Assembly (NCBI GenBank): GCA_033065855.1
Contig: JAVXUO010001037.1
Span: 248,001 to 312,000 of the forward strand
Length of the DNA: 64,000 nucleotides
Direction: 5' to 3'
DNA from: Escallonia rubra
Lineage: Eukaryota > Streptophyta > Magnoliopsida > Escalloniales > Escalloniaceae
Shown: one piece after another, positions 23,501 to 34,598 of the stretch
How the letters are laid out: each line of letters begins with the position of its first letter
Position numbering within the stretch: the stretch's first letter is position 1
Translations under genes and position numbers: made by a program
Notes under the pieces: model-generated
What the model saw: the letters and a program-made list of their open reading frames with translations, nothing else
What the model was told of the DNA's origin: nothing
The model's database searches: none

Positions 23501-25347
23501 TTGAACTCTGGAATTTGATGGATTCGACGAAACAAGACAAAAGCTACTTTTCAAGAATTACTTCCATCCTGCGATTGTCAGAAACAGATATTGTTGAGCC
23601 AGGTGCTCTTTCGCTGGATATAATTCAACAGGTTTGGAAGCCCTCTCATTTTTAAAAATTTCCTGGCTTGATAAGTGGACTCTAGTAATAGTTTCTTCCC
23701 ACAGGCGTCAGCAGAAGTTGAAAGGCTGACTAGACTCAAAGCAAGTAGGATGAAAGAATTGGTTTTGAAGAAGAGGTCCGAGTTGGAGGATATATGTTAT
23801 AAGAGCCATATTGAACCTGATCCAAGCACAGCTGCTGAAAAATCTAATGCAATGATAGATTCTGGTATGAGCTCGTCTTCAAGCCAGAATCTAATCATCT
23901 TGACCACTTCTTGTAAACTAATGCACTTCAATTTTATTTATTTAGGTCTAGTAGATCCTTCTGAACTCTTGGCAAACATTGAAGCCCAAATAGTTAAAGC
24001 AAAAGACGAAGCATTGAGCAGAAAAGAAATCATGGATAGGATAGAAAGATGGCTATCTGCCTGTGATGAGGAAAATTGGCTTGAAGATTATAACCAAGTA
24101 AGTGAGAACAATTGTAAGCAGATAGAAATTATTAAACTTGGGACGTTCTTTTTAGAACTTTTCCTGTATAGCCAACTTTTTATGGTTAGCAACAGGTCTG
24201 TTGCAGTTGTGGCACATATTTTTACAGTTGAAAGTGATCTTTTAGATCTTGGCTTGTTTTAACGTTTATTGCCAATCATCAGGATGAGAATCGCTACAGT
24301 GCGGGAAGAGGTGCTCACATCAACCTTAAACGTGCAGAACGAGCACGGATTACTATAAACAAGATTCCTGGTATACTCATCTGGCTTTTGTAACGAGTCA
24401 TCGCTAATTTTTGAGTTGGCATGGTTTTTGGAAGATAACAAGCTTTTGCTTTCAGCAATGGTTGACAATTTGATATACAAGACGCAAGCATGGGAGGGCG
24501 AGAAAAGGAAAGTGTTTCTTTATGATGGGGTGAGTACTGCAGCATGAGCTTTCTAAGCCATATTTTACTTAATGTGCTACGTTTTTCGAGTTAACTAGTA
24601 TAATCTGTTATCAACAGGCACGCTTAGTGACAGTACTGGAGGATTACAAGCTAACCAGGCAACAAAAGGAAGAAGAAAAAAGGAGATCCAGGGTATTCTC
24701 AACCTATAGTTTCATATAAAGCATTTTACAATCTTCTAGATGCAAAATATCTGACTCTCAACTTGATGCAAATTGTTTGAAACAACTTGGTTCTTCCTAA
24801 CTTTTATTTGCCAATGCTGTGTGGGCCCTGTGACTATTCCTCCTAATTTCTTGAAGAAATCATATGAGAAATTATGAGCATGGAAAATTTCATGCCCTTC
24901 TAGAATTCCCTGGTTTAATGCATTGTTGAACGTTGTATGTTTTCAAGTGGCCTCATATTAGAAAGCTCCATTTCAGTGTTTCTGACACCTCTTTTACTGT
25001 GTTTCTTATAGGACCAAAAGAAGCTTCAGGATATGCTACTTACGGAGAAGGAATCTATTTATGGTTCTAAACCTAGTCCAAGAAGAAGCAGCAGTTTTAG
25101 GAAGGTGAATGGGTACCATACGAATGGAAATGGATCAATGACTCCCACTCCTCGCCGGAACTCAGTTGGTGGCCCAACTCCAGAGCTTCTAACTCCCCGC
25201 TCATACTCTGGGCGTCAGAATGGATATTTTAAGGAAATGAGAAGGTTGTCTACTGCACCACTGAACTTTGTGGCCGTAGCGAAAGAAGATACCATATCCT
25301 TTTCATCTGTTTGTGGTTCTGAGCCAGAGTCTCCTCCTCAGGGCTAA
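13166..25347 (+). CDS. MAP65 microtubule-associated protein (MAP65-6/7-like)
   Basis: Cross-links and bundles antiparallel microtubules (MAP65/ASE1/PRC1 family). I place coding exons at 13,166-13,237; 20,673-20,876; 22,248-22,499; 23,191-23,406; 23,476-23,631; 23,705-23,864; 23,946-24,097; 24,283-24,370; 24,456-24,529; 24,618-24,692; 25,012-25,347. All introns are GT-AG; the total is 1,785 bases, 594 residues plus stop, close to the usual 580-610. An in-frame TGA at 13,133 precedes the chosen ATG, the first in frame. Family landmarks are [18 protein letters not shown] (exon 2), [12 protein letters not shown] (4), LKASRMKEL (6), the conserved microtubule-binding block [19 protein letters not shown] (8), and a basic Ser/Pro tail with [13 protein letters not shown] and STAPLNFV (11). 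The tail and N-terminus match the Arabidopsis MAP65-6/7 pair best; the symbol is left empty because the orthologue is not proven. Intron 1 is 7,435 bp because of an antisense gypsy insertion. No frame breaks are seen. Confidence 0.93.
13588..14036 (-). repeat. 3' LTR of the intronic gypsy element
   Basis: 449 bp, plus-strand ends TGTAGCG and GCATAACA. It matches 19,520-19,992 with substitutions and length differences, mainly around 13,880-13,985. Confidence 0.9.
14114..15718 (-). pseudogene. RNase H end, integrase and C-terminal domain of gypsy pol
   Basis: An open frame of 534 residues. It begins within RNase H (ADALSR near residue 60). The integrase zinc finger is damaged: the first Cys of the CxxC pair is Arg (QRDVCQ) and the first His is not evident. 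The catalytic D,D35E set is present ([15 protein letters not shown]; Glu in CQTEG), although the Gly usual before QTE is Cys. [18 protein letters not shown] block follows, then a chromodomain-like tail (QVLVKWSNL) cut off by a stop. It is the downstream half of a broken polyprotein. Confidence 0.85.
15719..16975 (-). pseudogene. Reverse transcriptase/RNase H part of gypsy pol, frameshifted
   Basis: RT runs from residues like [18 protein letters not shown] through [14 protein letters not shown] to the catalytic FxDD region near 16,250, where one base is missing. The frame then shifts and continues at 16,247-16,041 ([17 protein letters not shown]), which ends in a stop at about 16,039. RNase H follows in broken frames to 15,719. 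At least two disabling changes are visible, so the element cannot encode its own RT. Confidence 0.85.
17210..17325 (-). pseudogene. Aspartic protease remnant of the gypsy element
   Basis: The minus-strand translation contains the protease active site [11 protein letters not shown] followed by LDPKSAERL, then a stop. It lies between the RT frame and the nested hAT element, in the position expected for protease in the gag-pro-RT order. Confidence 0.8.
17437..18291. mobile_element. hAT-like non-autonomous element nested in the gypsy element
   Basis: The ends CTAGGTAGCACGGACACC and (right, reverse complement) CTATGAAGCACGGACACC match at 16 of 18 positions. A perfect 8-bp duplication ATTATCTG flanks the element (17,429-17,436; 18,292-18,299), diagnostic of hAT. 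Subterminal GGTGTCCG/CGGACACC motifs are repeated many times. The centre has a TA/AAT microsatellite at 17,540-17,583. No transposase is present. Confidence 0.9.
18335..19496 (-). pseudogene. Gag of the intronic gypsy element
   Basis: The frames at 19,540-19,211 and 19,096-18,335 together cover gag: a coiled-coil-like start ([20 protein letters not shown]), a capsid-like core ([40 protein letters not shown]) and a knuckle of the chromovirus form ([14 protein letters not shown]). The frames are separated by a run of 17 G (19,221-19,237, a proline tract) and a short gap. The hAT insertion at 17,437-18,291 splits gag from protease. Confidence 0.82.
19520..19992 (-). repeat. 5' LTR of the intronic gypsy element
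   Basis: 473 bp with the same ends as 13,588-14,036. It contains about 30 bp (AACTTCGCCTGTAACCTCCA and onward) that the left copy lacks, and lacks some bases present there. It is followed by the AAATA duplication. Confidence 0.9.
19998..20672 (+). other. Remainder of MAP65 intron 1
   Basis: AT-rich intronic sequence with a CT microsatellite near 20,152-20,165. The acceptor TCCGGTGAGCAG precedes CAATTATGG. Without the gypsy element and one copy of its duplication the intron would be about 1.0 kb. Confidence 0.8.
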
Positions 25348-26690
25348 AACAGAAAGTATAGTAGGTATATTATACCTCATCCTGCGTTTACATTCTTTAT
25401 GTCATTTGGTATATTAAACTTCTCAACAGCAAGGCACTTGACATGAAAAGAAAGGTAAGTTTCCTGTTAGTATTGATTTTTTGAAGATGGCCGAGTACTT
25501 CAACATGTTATTATAAAGCCCGAATTTTGTTCAATGTGTTCTACAATCGAGAGGAGGGAAGGGAAAAGGGTCAAACTGTGTCGCGTCCTGTGAGACTGGT
25601 TGCTCGGCCAACCAGGGTACAATCCATGCTCTCATATGCAAAGTAGTGACTAATTACCAAATGCTTCGGAAAATGTTGTTCTTTGAACCCATCATATTCT
25701 TGTGGGTGTTCTTGCTGAATTGGTGGTCAATAGGATGTACGGCATGGATGATAAAAGTTTCTCTCAAAAAGTATTTTCCTCACATAGAAACTCTGGTAAG
25801 AGTGAATCTGCTCTGTATATGGCTTGTTATAACTGAACTTCGTTCTCACCCAAAATGGGACACTGGGTTCTTCAGTGACCTATGTTTGGGACTTGGCTGG
25901 TACAAAGTCAATCACCACAGGCATCTCCTTGAGTCAACCAATAGTCCTTGAATGTAAGTATGTTGTCTGGTTGCTGTGAAAATAGGCTGGTATTGTTTGT
26001 AAGACTAATGCTTATTAGAAAACCTGAAATGCTGAATGTGTCCTCAGCAATGTATATCATTGCTTCATCCTTGATCTTTTATACTTGTAATAACTTTATT
26101 TGCCGACTTAGTAAAGTAGTTGTCTTGTGTAGGAACGAGCAACCTATTATGATTTCAATGACTGCATGCTGGATTAGTGCAGCGGCAAAGCTTGTGAATA
26201 TGGAAGGAATGTACACTAGTGTATAATTGTGATTTGTTGAGGTACTTGGACAGTTGGTAACTTGACATTTGAGGGCCTTCGTTTTGGTGCTACTGGACTT
26301 GAAGGATAGTAAGAGCTGGGAGCGGTTGGCGCTGGTAGATTTGTTGTGGATATGCTAGGTAACTTGAAACTTTGTTTAGGCTACTGACAATTTGTTATGT
26401 GGAACTTGTTTGTCCTTTACATCGGAATGTATATACATGTACTTCAGTTGTGACAGATATAACGTGATGCAAGGACCTCATTTTGAATCGCAGTGTCGCT
26501 GTTATCACCCGTTTTACTCACATTCTGCTTCTATAATTTAGCTCACCTGCTAGTGCCATAAACTTGTTTTGGCTAGTATCTTCCATCTTCTCCGTTTGGC
26601 TTTGTACCCGAAAGATTTTTTGTTGGTTATACAAGTGTAAAACGTTGAAAGGAACCTTATTTACTGGTCTCTTTCGTCGTCGTCTTTTAT
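25348..26690 (+). other. MAP65 3' UTR and downstream DNA, with a possible 3' UTR intron
   Basis: After the TAA at 25,345-25,347 no further gene is recognised. A strong donor AAAG/GTAAGT at 25,454/25,455 and an acceptor CACCACAG ending at 25,920 would define an optional intron lying more than 100 nt after the stop. No clear polyadenylation signal was chosen. Short open frames at 25,646-26,226 have no family resemblance. Confidence 0.45.
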
Positions 26691-27190
26691 TTTTTATTAG
26701 TTAGGTTGTACGTGCACGTTGGAATGCAACCTACGTGAAAAGAATTTGTAAAAAGAGATTCACGCAGTAAAGCTTCAAAGTATTATTGCTAATTAATCTG
26801 AATTTCTTCCTTTCCTATAAAGTAACGCTAATGTCCTAATCTTTCTCATCCTTCATTGTCTTCCAGGAGATGTTTTTAGCCTTTTTCTTTTGAAAATTTT
26901 AGTCATGTCATCATCGACTATTGTGGCCACTTTGGTTGCAATTGCTTCTACTGTCTCTTTGTCTGTAAGTGATTCTTTGTTTGTAAGTGATGGTCTCTGT
27001 CTCTGTCTCTGCAACCGCTTCTAGGGTCCTTTTCTTTGCAATTGCTTCTATTGGTTCTACACTAATCAATGCCTTGTTTTTGTTATTTTTAGAGATTCTA
27101 TGTAGCTTTATAAGAAACTTGTACTTTTTATTTTTGTGTCCAACCATCTTTTTGTAGTAGTTTGGTGTCTTCATGCTGCAATGAATTGAT

Positions 27191-28126
27191 TAGGGATGGC
27201 AAAAAAATCCGATCCCGCAAAATTCCGTCCCGTTAGGAGCGGGTTATTTTGACTTTGACCGGGGCGTGGGGCGGGTATGGTTTTTTTTAAAAAAATCCGC
27301 AACGGGTTAGGGGCGGGTATGGTATTTAGTCCAGACGCCCCGCGACCCGCCCCGCCCCGCTATATTAACCCTATTCATCTTTTAATCATAGCCGTCCATC
27401 CCACACATATATAACATGCCCTTTAGCCCTTATCAGCCCCCATTCCCCAAAACCCTATTTTCCAATCAATCTCTCTCTGCCGACAACAATGGTGCCGCAC
27501 CGCCGTCGCGCCTCATCTTCTCTCCCTCTCCTTCGCACCGTCGGTGAGACGGCGACTGACCTGCGAGGATGCGACTATCGTCTGACCTGCGTCGTTGCGA
27601 TTGATGTTACTGCATCGTGCCGCACCGCCGTCGCGCCTCATCTTCTCTCCCTCTCCTTCGCACCGTCGGTGAGACGGCGACTGACCTGCGACGATGCGAC
27701 TGTCGACTGACCTAATGGCACCGTGGTGACTGACCTGCGCCGTCGCGATTGACGTTACTGCATCGTGGCGATTGACCTGCGCTGTTGCGACTGACATAAC
27801 GGTACCGTCGATGACTGACCTACGAGGCTGCGACGGACCTAACGGCACCGTCGGCGACTGACTCAACAGCCAGCCATCAGCAAGCCACGATCTAAAAGAA
27901 GTGATCTGCTGCCAATTTCACTGCCGTGATCTACTGCCAATTTCGCATCGCTGTGGGGCGGGGCGGGGCGGTCATGGGTTTTTTGAAGCATTTTAGGATC
28001 GGATATGGATTTGAGATTGTACAACCCGGTGCGGGGCGGGTGCGGGGCGGAGTGGGATTTCAAGGGTAGCGGGGCGGGTGCGGATCTTATAAGATCCGCA
28101 TCCGATCCGTCCCATTGCCATCCCTA
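27191..28126. mobile_element. hAT-like element, TAGGGATGGCAA termini
   Basis: The TIR TAGGGATGGCAA / TTGCCATCCCTA is perfect over 12 bp, with a perfect 8-bp duplication GAATTGAT (27,183-27,190; 28,127-28,134). Terminal 150-200 bp contain GGGGCGGG-rich blocks and GATCCGCA(T/A)CC motifs shared with 34,599-37,100. The centre holds two copies of a roughly 125-bp segment (27,491 and 27,616) with CGACTGACCTGCG motifs. Open frames there are compositional; no transposase is present. Confidence 0.92.
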
Positions 28127-29197
28127 GAATTGATAGTATTAGGATGAAGTCCGAAATGTACATGCATATTTGAAAAAGAAGGTTATGAATTTATCACCTT
28201 AATCCTTATAGACTCTTTGAATCGTTCGACAGTGCAACCAGTCACCTTTATGGCTACTTCATCAAATAAGATAGCTGTAACTCTGTATGTGTCATCAACC
28301 ATCTCGAGCCTAACGTTGTACCTTGATGTAATCACAAAGATGTTAACATTATAATTTTGATGCATTTTGTTGATGTTAGAGTTTTGGATGCGACTCTGTT
28401 TTGCATTTGGCTCATGGCTGTTTATGCCTTCAGTGTTGTTCTCATATCTTACATTTGCATTTGGCTCATGGCTGTTTATGCCTTCAGTGTTGTTCTCATA
28501 TCTTACAAATGATCTTTGACACAATACGCGAGCATCATAGTAAGGTTTTCTTTTGTTTTCAACATCAAAGATTATTACTTTAATGAATCCCGTAAACAAA
28601 GTTAAGGAAGATGTGGTATATTTGTATAAGAAACAAAGTTAAGCAGTATAAGGATTTCTGCAATTTTGGTTGACATTAAGCCTTTTCCTTTTTACTAAAA
28701 CTTCAATCATGCATACCATTTAAGGCGAGAACGTACCAATAATTGGTCTTTTCCCTTACTCATTTGTTGTTAGCTTGAATGTCATAATGTTCGATTGAAC
28801 ATTGATTTGATTTTCCTCTTCACGAATGTTTGTGCTTACTTGTAACATCAACTTAATTTTAGGATGAGTATTCTGGAATTTAGGTTTATCGGCTTAACGG
28901 TTCCATAACCAATTGTGTAGCACTTGAATATAAAGATGTCATCAAATTTTGTTATTGTTTCCTCACACATAACGGCCTGAACTTTGTTCCCTGGAAATTT
29001 AGAATGTGAAAATGTGAATTTTCGTAGTTTCATGATGATATAAAGATGAAAAAAATTCTAATGATGTACTTCTGTAAATACCTCTTTATCAATTAAAATA
29101 GCTTCAATATATTTCTCGCGCCCTTTGCGCCTGTAGTTGAATCACTTTTATGGTCCATGTTCTCTGGTACGCCACCAAAGAGTTAATGGGTACTACT

Positions 29198-30603
29198 CGT
29201 AGTTATTAAAGGCGTAGGCGCACCCAGGGGCGGAGCCCAAGCATGACCAGGGGGGGCCATGGCACCCCCCCACCCCCCACCCCCACCCCCCCCCCACCCT
29301 ATAGTTTGAGAAATTTTTTTTTGCTGTCTTAAACAATAGATAAATATGTTTAAAATATTTACTAAAATGTCAATATATTATAAATGAATGTATTAGAGTT
29401 TCATTTTGTTATGTTATTTACTTTTTTGTGCCGCCGGCCGTTGTAGTCTTTATGTTCTTCGTTCTTTTGTCCATCTTCATTTTTTCAAATTATAAATCAC
29501 CATATTATAAAGAAAACACTAATAGATCAAGGTTAGTTATTTTTTTTTCTTTTTTAGTTTAAATTCTTATAATATGTTATACATGACTATTGTCATCATA
29601 CAATTGATAATCGCACTAGTAATACATATATACAATAAGAGTTAAGTTTAATTCATCCAAGATTAATAGTTTGTTGTTGACCAACTTTATCAAGTTAAAT
29701 AAATCACTATAAATAGTGATATTATATGATTATTAGTCAAATTGAGCAAATGGGGGTCTCTAGAAAGCCCGTTTTATGAGATAATTTCTGGTAGTAGATC
29801 CATAATCAAAAATTTATTTTACATTTAACGTATTCAATCGTAACGCGAATTCTTTTATGTTAGGTGTCAATTTTTTTAATGACTTTTGGTCCCCCCCGGT
29901 TGAACTTTCTGGATCCGCCCCTGGGCGCACCTAAGGCGCCAAGGGTCTCTGGAGCCTAGGCGCAAGGTGTATGCGCTCGCCTTTTCGAAGTGAGGCGCAA
30001 AATGAAAACAAATAGATATTAGTGCATTAAACCAATAAAATCACGTAAATTTTTTTAGAACATGACAATTTAACAAATTTTCAACACGATAAAAAGTTTC
30101 AAATCTAGTAAGAAGTAGTTAATCTTAAATGAACATGACAACGTTATCCCCATCATCAATGAGGGTTAATGCAACAATGCTTTCTTCAAAAAGGAATCAT
30201 AGGCTCCAAGTCCGGCTCAATTTCATCATCTTTAGGTGAAGTGAAGGAGTAGATTTACTTGAAAGAGAACAACAATTTGTGACGGGGCGCTAGCACAATG
30301 AACAACAAAAAGAGAGCCGATTAATTGAGGATTTGGGGCTTTAGGTTTTTTTTTTGTCTTTTAGATATTGATTTATTATGTTGTGAAACAAATAACCAAA
30401 GACAATGAGGGGTTTAGATGGTGCCACGATGCAAAAACTAAAGACAAGGATTTTTGGGCTTTTTTTTTGCCCCTCCACTGACTTGCGCCTTACGCCTGGG
30501 CGCTTGGGCGTGCAAGGTGCGCGCCTTTTTGAAAGGGCTGCTCCTAGCCCTAGGCGAGGCGAACTCCCTGCGTCTTGCGCCTAGGCGCGCCTTTGATAAC
30601 ACT
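29198..30603. mobile_element. MULE-like TIR element inserted in the RPA-like exon
   Basis: A perfect 9-bp duplication GGTACTACT (29,189-29,197; 30,604-30,612) flanks the element, the length typical of Mutator-like elements. Ends TTATTAAAGGCGTAGGCGC and (right, reverse complement) TTATCAAAGGCGCGCCTAGG are imperfect inverted repeats with strongly repeated AGGCGC motifs. It was about 0.7 kb before a hAT element entered its left end. There is no coding capacity. Confidence 0.85.
29225..29923. mobile_element. hAT-like element nested in the MULE-like element
   Basis: TIR CAGGGGCGGAGCC / GGATCCGCCCCTG with a perfect 8-bp duplication GGCGCACC (29,217-29,224; 29,924-29,931). Length 699 bp. A C-rich tract lies at 29,265-29,300 and the rest is AT-rich. 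No transposase is present. Confidence 0.95.
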
Positions 30604-30801
30604 GGTACTACTTGAGTAGTTTCCATTTCTACAGTTGACATGTGCTTTCGCATGATAGTAATGTTGAAAATGACACGAACTTGAGAAATTTCCTATTTAG
30701 AAGATATAGTAATACATGACTAATTAACAAACTTCCAAAATATAAAGATGATAGTAACTAATTTTTTTCTTCTTCTTATAAGCGGTCATATGTTCCATAA
30801 C

Positions 30802-31960
30802 TTAAAAATCTAAAACTGAACCACAAGAAAGTGATAAGGTAATTTGTGGCCTAAATATATCAAGCTTGGTAACTAAAAAAACTTTTCTAGAATATATTTT
30901 TAGTGCATGTTGTCCCTTTCCTTTCCTGACTCTAACTTGATCAACACTATTGCTGTTGACATAGACGTTTCTCTTGAAAAGGGTTGTAACTAATTGTCCA
31001 TGAGAGAAGAGTGGCTCGGGTAAGTAGATGCCAAAAAATAGTATAGTTTGTCCTTGAGCCTCATTAATGGTCATTGTGAAACATAGGCGTATGGGAAACT
31101 GCTTTTTTTAAAATTGAAAGGTGTAGCCTTCATTCTCAGCTGGGGGAAGAGGAATTCATGGTATTAAGACTCGTTTCCTGTAAACTTGCCCATTGCAATT
31201 TTGCATGAACAACATGGTCTTTAAAACTTTTGCACACCATTTTTGTCCCAATACACAAACCCTGAGATGGATCTAAGTTTCTTAGCAACATGATTGGGCA
31301 TCTTTCCTCCAGTATCAACAAATGTGGAGGTACACCGTTAAGTGTCAAGGAGTTCAAAAATTTCTCTGCATAGTAATGATTGGTATCGTCAACTGCTTCG
31401 TCATAATTATTGAATATTTTTGTATCACTCGAAGCAAGTATTGCACACTCTGTCATGTAAACTGTCGAATTTGCATTTTCTTGCAGAGAAGGAAAGCTGC
31501 ACTTAATCAAGGATTACTCTAGATCTGCATCACTGTCACATTTCATCACTATTTCATCTGGAATACATATCATATCATCCTCGTTTGTTGACTCGTCCCT
31601 ATCCCCAACTTGTAAAAAAAACTTGCTGAAATATGCATCGTCTGTTGCTTTCATGTTTCTCATTAAAGTTTTTAAAGTGAATTATTGCATACTTGATCAC
31701 AAAGATAAGGCTGCATTTAGAGTTTCTTTTCTTGTGCTCTTTGGAACAAGTAGTAACACTTGGCAAAAATTCCCTCCAAAGACAAATACTTTCCTACCAA
31801 AGTCTTCTTCATTTTCCATGATATCTCTTAATATCTGTCAACTATTTCAACTGCAAAGCATTTTGACATTGGTGCTTTATCCTAGAAAATCAATTTTGAT
31901 GCACGTATCAACTCAGTTGTCCCACTTTGCTTGGATAGGTTGTAAACTCTTGTCTCATTG
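30802..31960 (-). pseudogene. Pif1-like helicase of the Helitron, C-terminal part
   Basis: Minus-strand frames show a Walker-B-proximal block near 31,790-31,725 (FVFGGNFCQVLLLVPKS), then LNSLTLNGVPPHLL and CPIMLLRNLDPSQGLCIGTK (31,510-31,136), and motif VI-like IRLCFTMTINEAQGQT with YLPEPLFSHGQL (about 31,095-30,960). A one-base shift precedes IRLCF at about 31,098, and the usual ALSRA after the last motif is changed (TTLFKRN). The Walker A segment and Rep domain are absent because an LTR interrupts at 31,972. Non-functional. Confidence 0.85.
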
Positions 31961-33059
31961 ATTATTATCAAATGTGACGACTCGAAAATCCGGAGCCTCC
32001 ATCGCCCCGAACCTCCGGAGCGTTAACCTACCAGATCAACTCAAATCACATCAGGCACAAGCTTTAGAGATTCTAATATATACCCGTAAGTCAAATCCTC
32101 CAAAATATAGAGTCAAAAAAAAAAAAATTTTAACTTAAACCAAACTAGTAAAACTTCCGAAAATCATAAATTTCAAACAATCATAAACTACTAAAACTTC
32201 CAACGCACATATTCAATTGATGATAATATTTCAAAACATTTTAAACAATCATAAACAGTTTGACAACAACACGAGGAATAGTTTCACCTCAATCCCCTTT
32301 GATTAGATACCAAAATAATCATTTGAAGATCATTTTCAAATATACCATTTTAAAACACAATGATGATTTTTCAAAGGATTTCAAAACGAGTTCAAAGAAA
32401 ATCTGGGGAGGGTTCCAAACAAGCACAAACATTTTGAGACAACCATTTTCAATCATTTTCAAAACAACCGTTTTAAAGAGTGACCGTGGCTTAGCAACCT
32501 GAACAACTGGTAAACCAATTCAATATTCATTTTACACATCACACATAACATTTCAGCATCTTGCTTCCGGTATCCTTAAACAGATCCGCCAAAGCTCATC
32601 TGTATTAGAATCATAACATATCATGCACATAGACAAATCATTCGAACATTATCATTGATCAAAATTATTTAAGCCACGTCACACAAAAGGTACTTCAAAA
32701 CCAAGAGATTTCTCTATGTTCAAGACAAGCATTTGTACAAGATCAACAAGATCCAATTCAAGGACAATTTTCCAAAAGATTACAAAACAGTCATAACTAG
32801 TTTGGTAACAAGATGAGAAAGAGTTACAATTCAATCTCCTTTGATAAGATATCAAAATGATCATTTTCCATCATTTTAAGATACAATGTAAACAAATTCA
32901 GAAGATATTGACCATGAATGATGATTTTCCAAAGAGTTTTGGATGATCTCAAATAGTTCATTGATAATATGGGAAAGCGGGTTCAATTCAATCCCTTCGA
33001 CCAAATATTAACACAATCACTTTCAAATATCATGCAACAGATTCAGATAATATTGACAC

Positions 33060-33345
33060 AGACACATGGTAACAGATGAGCCAAGCCACACAAGCGGTGC
33101 ACAATAACCGATGTGGAAAGCCACACAAATAATATTGACATGAGCACTGGGTAACAGATGAGCAAAGCCACACAGGCAGTACACAATACAGAGTACATAT
33201 GCATGATGTATAATAACTAGACCTCTTTATCAGGAACTAGCCTGTATAATTATGCAGGAACATACCATCCTTATAACGTCTCCCTTAGAAAAGAAATATG
33301 CAAAGTCACACAGGCAGTGCAGAATAACTGGTCCTCGTGTCAATT
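33060..33345. repeat. Degenerate short repeats in the LTR
   Basis: GTAACAGATGAGC(C/A)AAGCCACACA-type units followed by GGCAGT(A/G)CACAATA occur about four times with variable spacing. Non-coding. Confidence 0.6.
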
Positions 33346-34598
33346 TTCACAGAGACAACATGCATATTTCAACATTCAAATCAATGCTCGAACATAGTAA
33401 CATATGTGCATCAACCAGAGTTTCAAATATTTCTTAAGGTCCAATGTAGGGTTTCAATGGCAATAACATATGATGATATCAATTCACAGATTTAGAATCC
33501 AATCGAAAGAACAAATATAAACACATTGATAAGTTTGAGGTTCAAATAGAAATCATCACCTCAATGTTCAGATAAAAATCCTTACCCAAAGTCCAACGAG
33601 GTCAATATCAGAAGACAACAATCACAGAATCAACAAATAATTCAATGCTCAACATGCAATAAAAGACGAGCATCGATAAGAATTCAAATAATCGATTGAG
33701 GTTCAATGTGAGGGTTTCATTGGCAATAACATATGCTGATATCAATCCATATATTCAGAGTCCAAAAATAGCGATGGAAAAATCGAAAGAACAAACACAA
33801 GTTATCGAATTTAGGGTTCAGATAGAAACCCCTTACCTTAGTCCGGAGCTAAGCTAACTAAACAATCTTCTGTTTTTTACCTAAACAGAGAAATCTAGTT
33901 ATTAGAATACAGTATATAGCACAATGCTATAAACACAATACCAACTTGCTCCTACTCCCAAAATGACTCACTCACTGGTTATGTGAAATTACCAAAATAC
34001 CCCTAATGTGTAAAATTACTAAAACACCCCTCATATCTAAATCTCTAGAACATCTTTCCTGTAAGTAGAATAACTAAAATATCCGTTCCGTATGTGAACT
34101 TACCAAAAAGCACCTCTTATAGGTAAAATTACCAAAACACACCCTCTGGGTGGAAAATTACTAAAATACCCCCAGGTGCCCCTCGCATCGGAAAATCTCA
34201 AGAACATTTTAAAACACTATTTTTAGTAACCTGAAGTCATTTTTGGGCTAAAAATTATTTCAAGAAATTTTTGCTCGAAAATCCAGAATTGATGTCTAGA
34301 TTGGTTTTCGGGAATCGCACCACCCCGTTCCTGAGACCCCGTTCCCCCATCCCCGATACCCCGTTCCCCGAGACCACGTGACTGAACGGTCTAAACTCAC
34401 CTTGTAGATCTCCGACCGGCGACCAGATCTTGAAGAAATGGTATTCTGCCGGCGACCAAATCTCTGAGTCTTTGTTTGGCGTCCGACCACGCGACCAGTC
34501 ACCAGATCTGCTTGACGGAGTGCTACTGCTTGACGCCGTCCGACCACGCGACCAGGTCTGCTTGACGGAGTGCCTCACCCAGTCACCATGCCGGGTGC

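Larger units (their letters stand above)
26911..30653 (-). pseudogene. RPA70-like single-stranded DNA-binding gene of the Helitron
   Basis: Exon pieces in minus order: 30,653-30,604 (MSTVEMETTQVVP), then after the MULE-like insertion 29,197 to about 29,100 (INSLVAYQRTWTIKV), 29,033-28,848 (OB-fold strands GNKVQAVMCEETITKFDDI and CYTIGYGTVKPI), 28,599-28,190 (second OB fold, YNVRLEMVDDTYRVTAILFD) and 27,174-26,911 (KYKFLIKLHRISKNN and a KKRTLEA tail). The piece at 28,190 ends at a plausible GT donor. Plant Helitrons often carry such RPA genes, thought to assist rolling-circle transposition. Exon 1 is broken by a 1.4-kb insertion, and an intron contains a 0.9-kb hAT-like element. An 18-residue in-frame duplication sits before the second OB fold. 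Confidence 0.72.
26697..31972 (-). mobile_element. Helitron remnant with helicase and RPA-like gene
   Basis: On the minus strand a Pif1-like helicase C-terminal part (31,960-30,802) is followed by an RPA70-like gene (30,653-26,911), the arrangement typical of plant Helitrons. The 5' part, including Rep, is missing from the window; the helicase is cut at 31,972 by a long LTR. A possible 3' terminus at 26,697 (minus strand CTAA followed by host T, with a 7-bp stem TAGGTTG/CAACCTA just inside) is weak. Three TIR elements were inserted later. Confidence 0.75.

Noticed and set aside
25646..26226. Two open frames of about 100 residues downstream of MAP65
   Set aside because: No family resemblance; located in the 3' UTR or downstream DNA.
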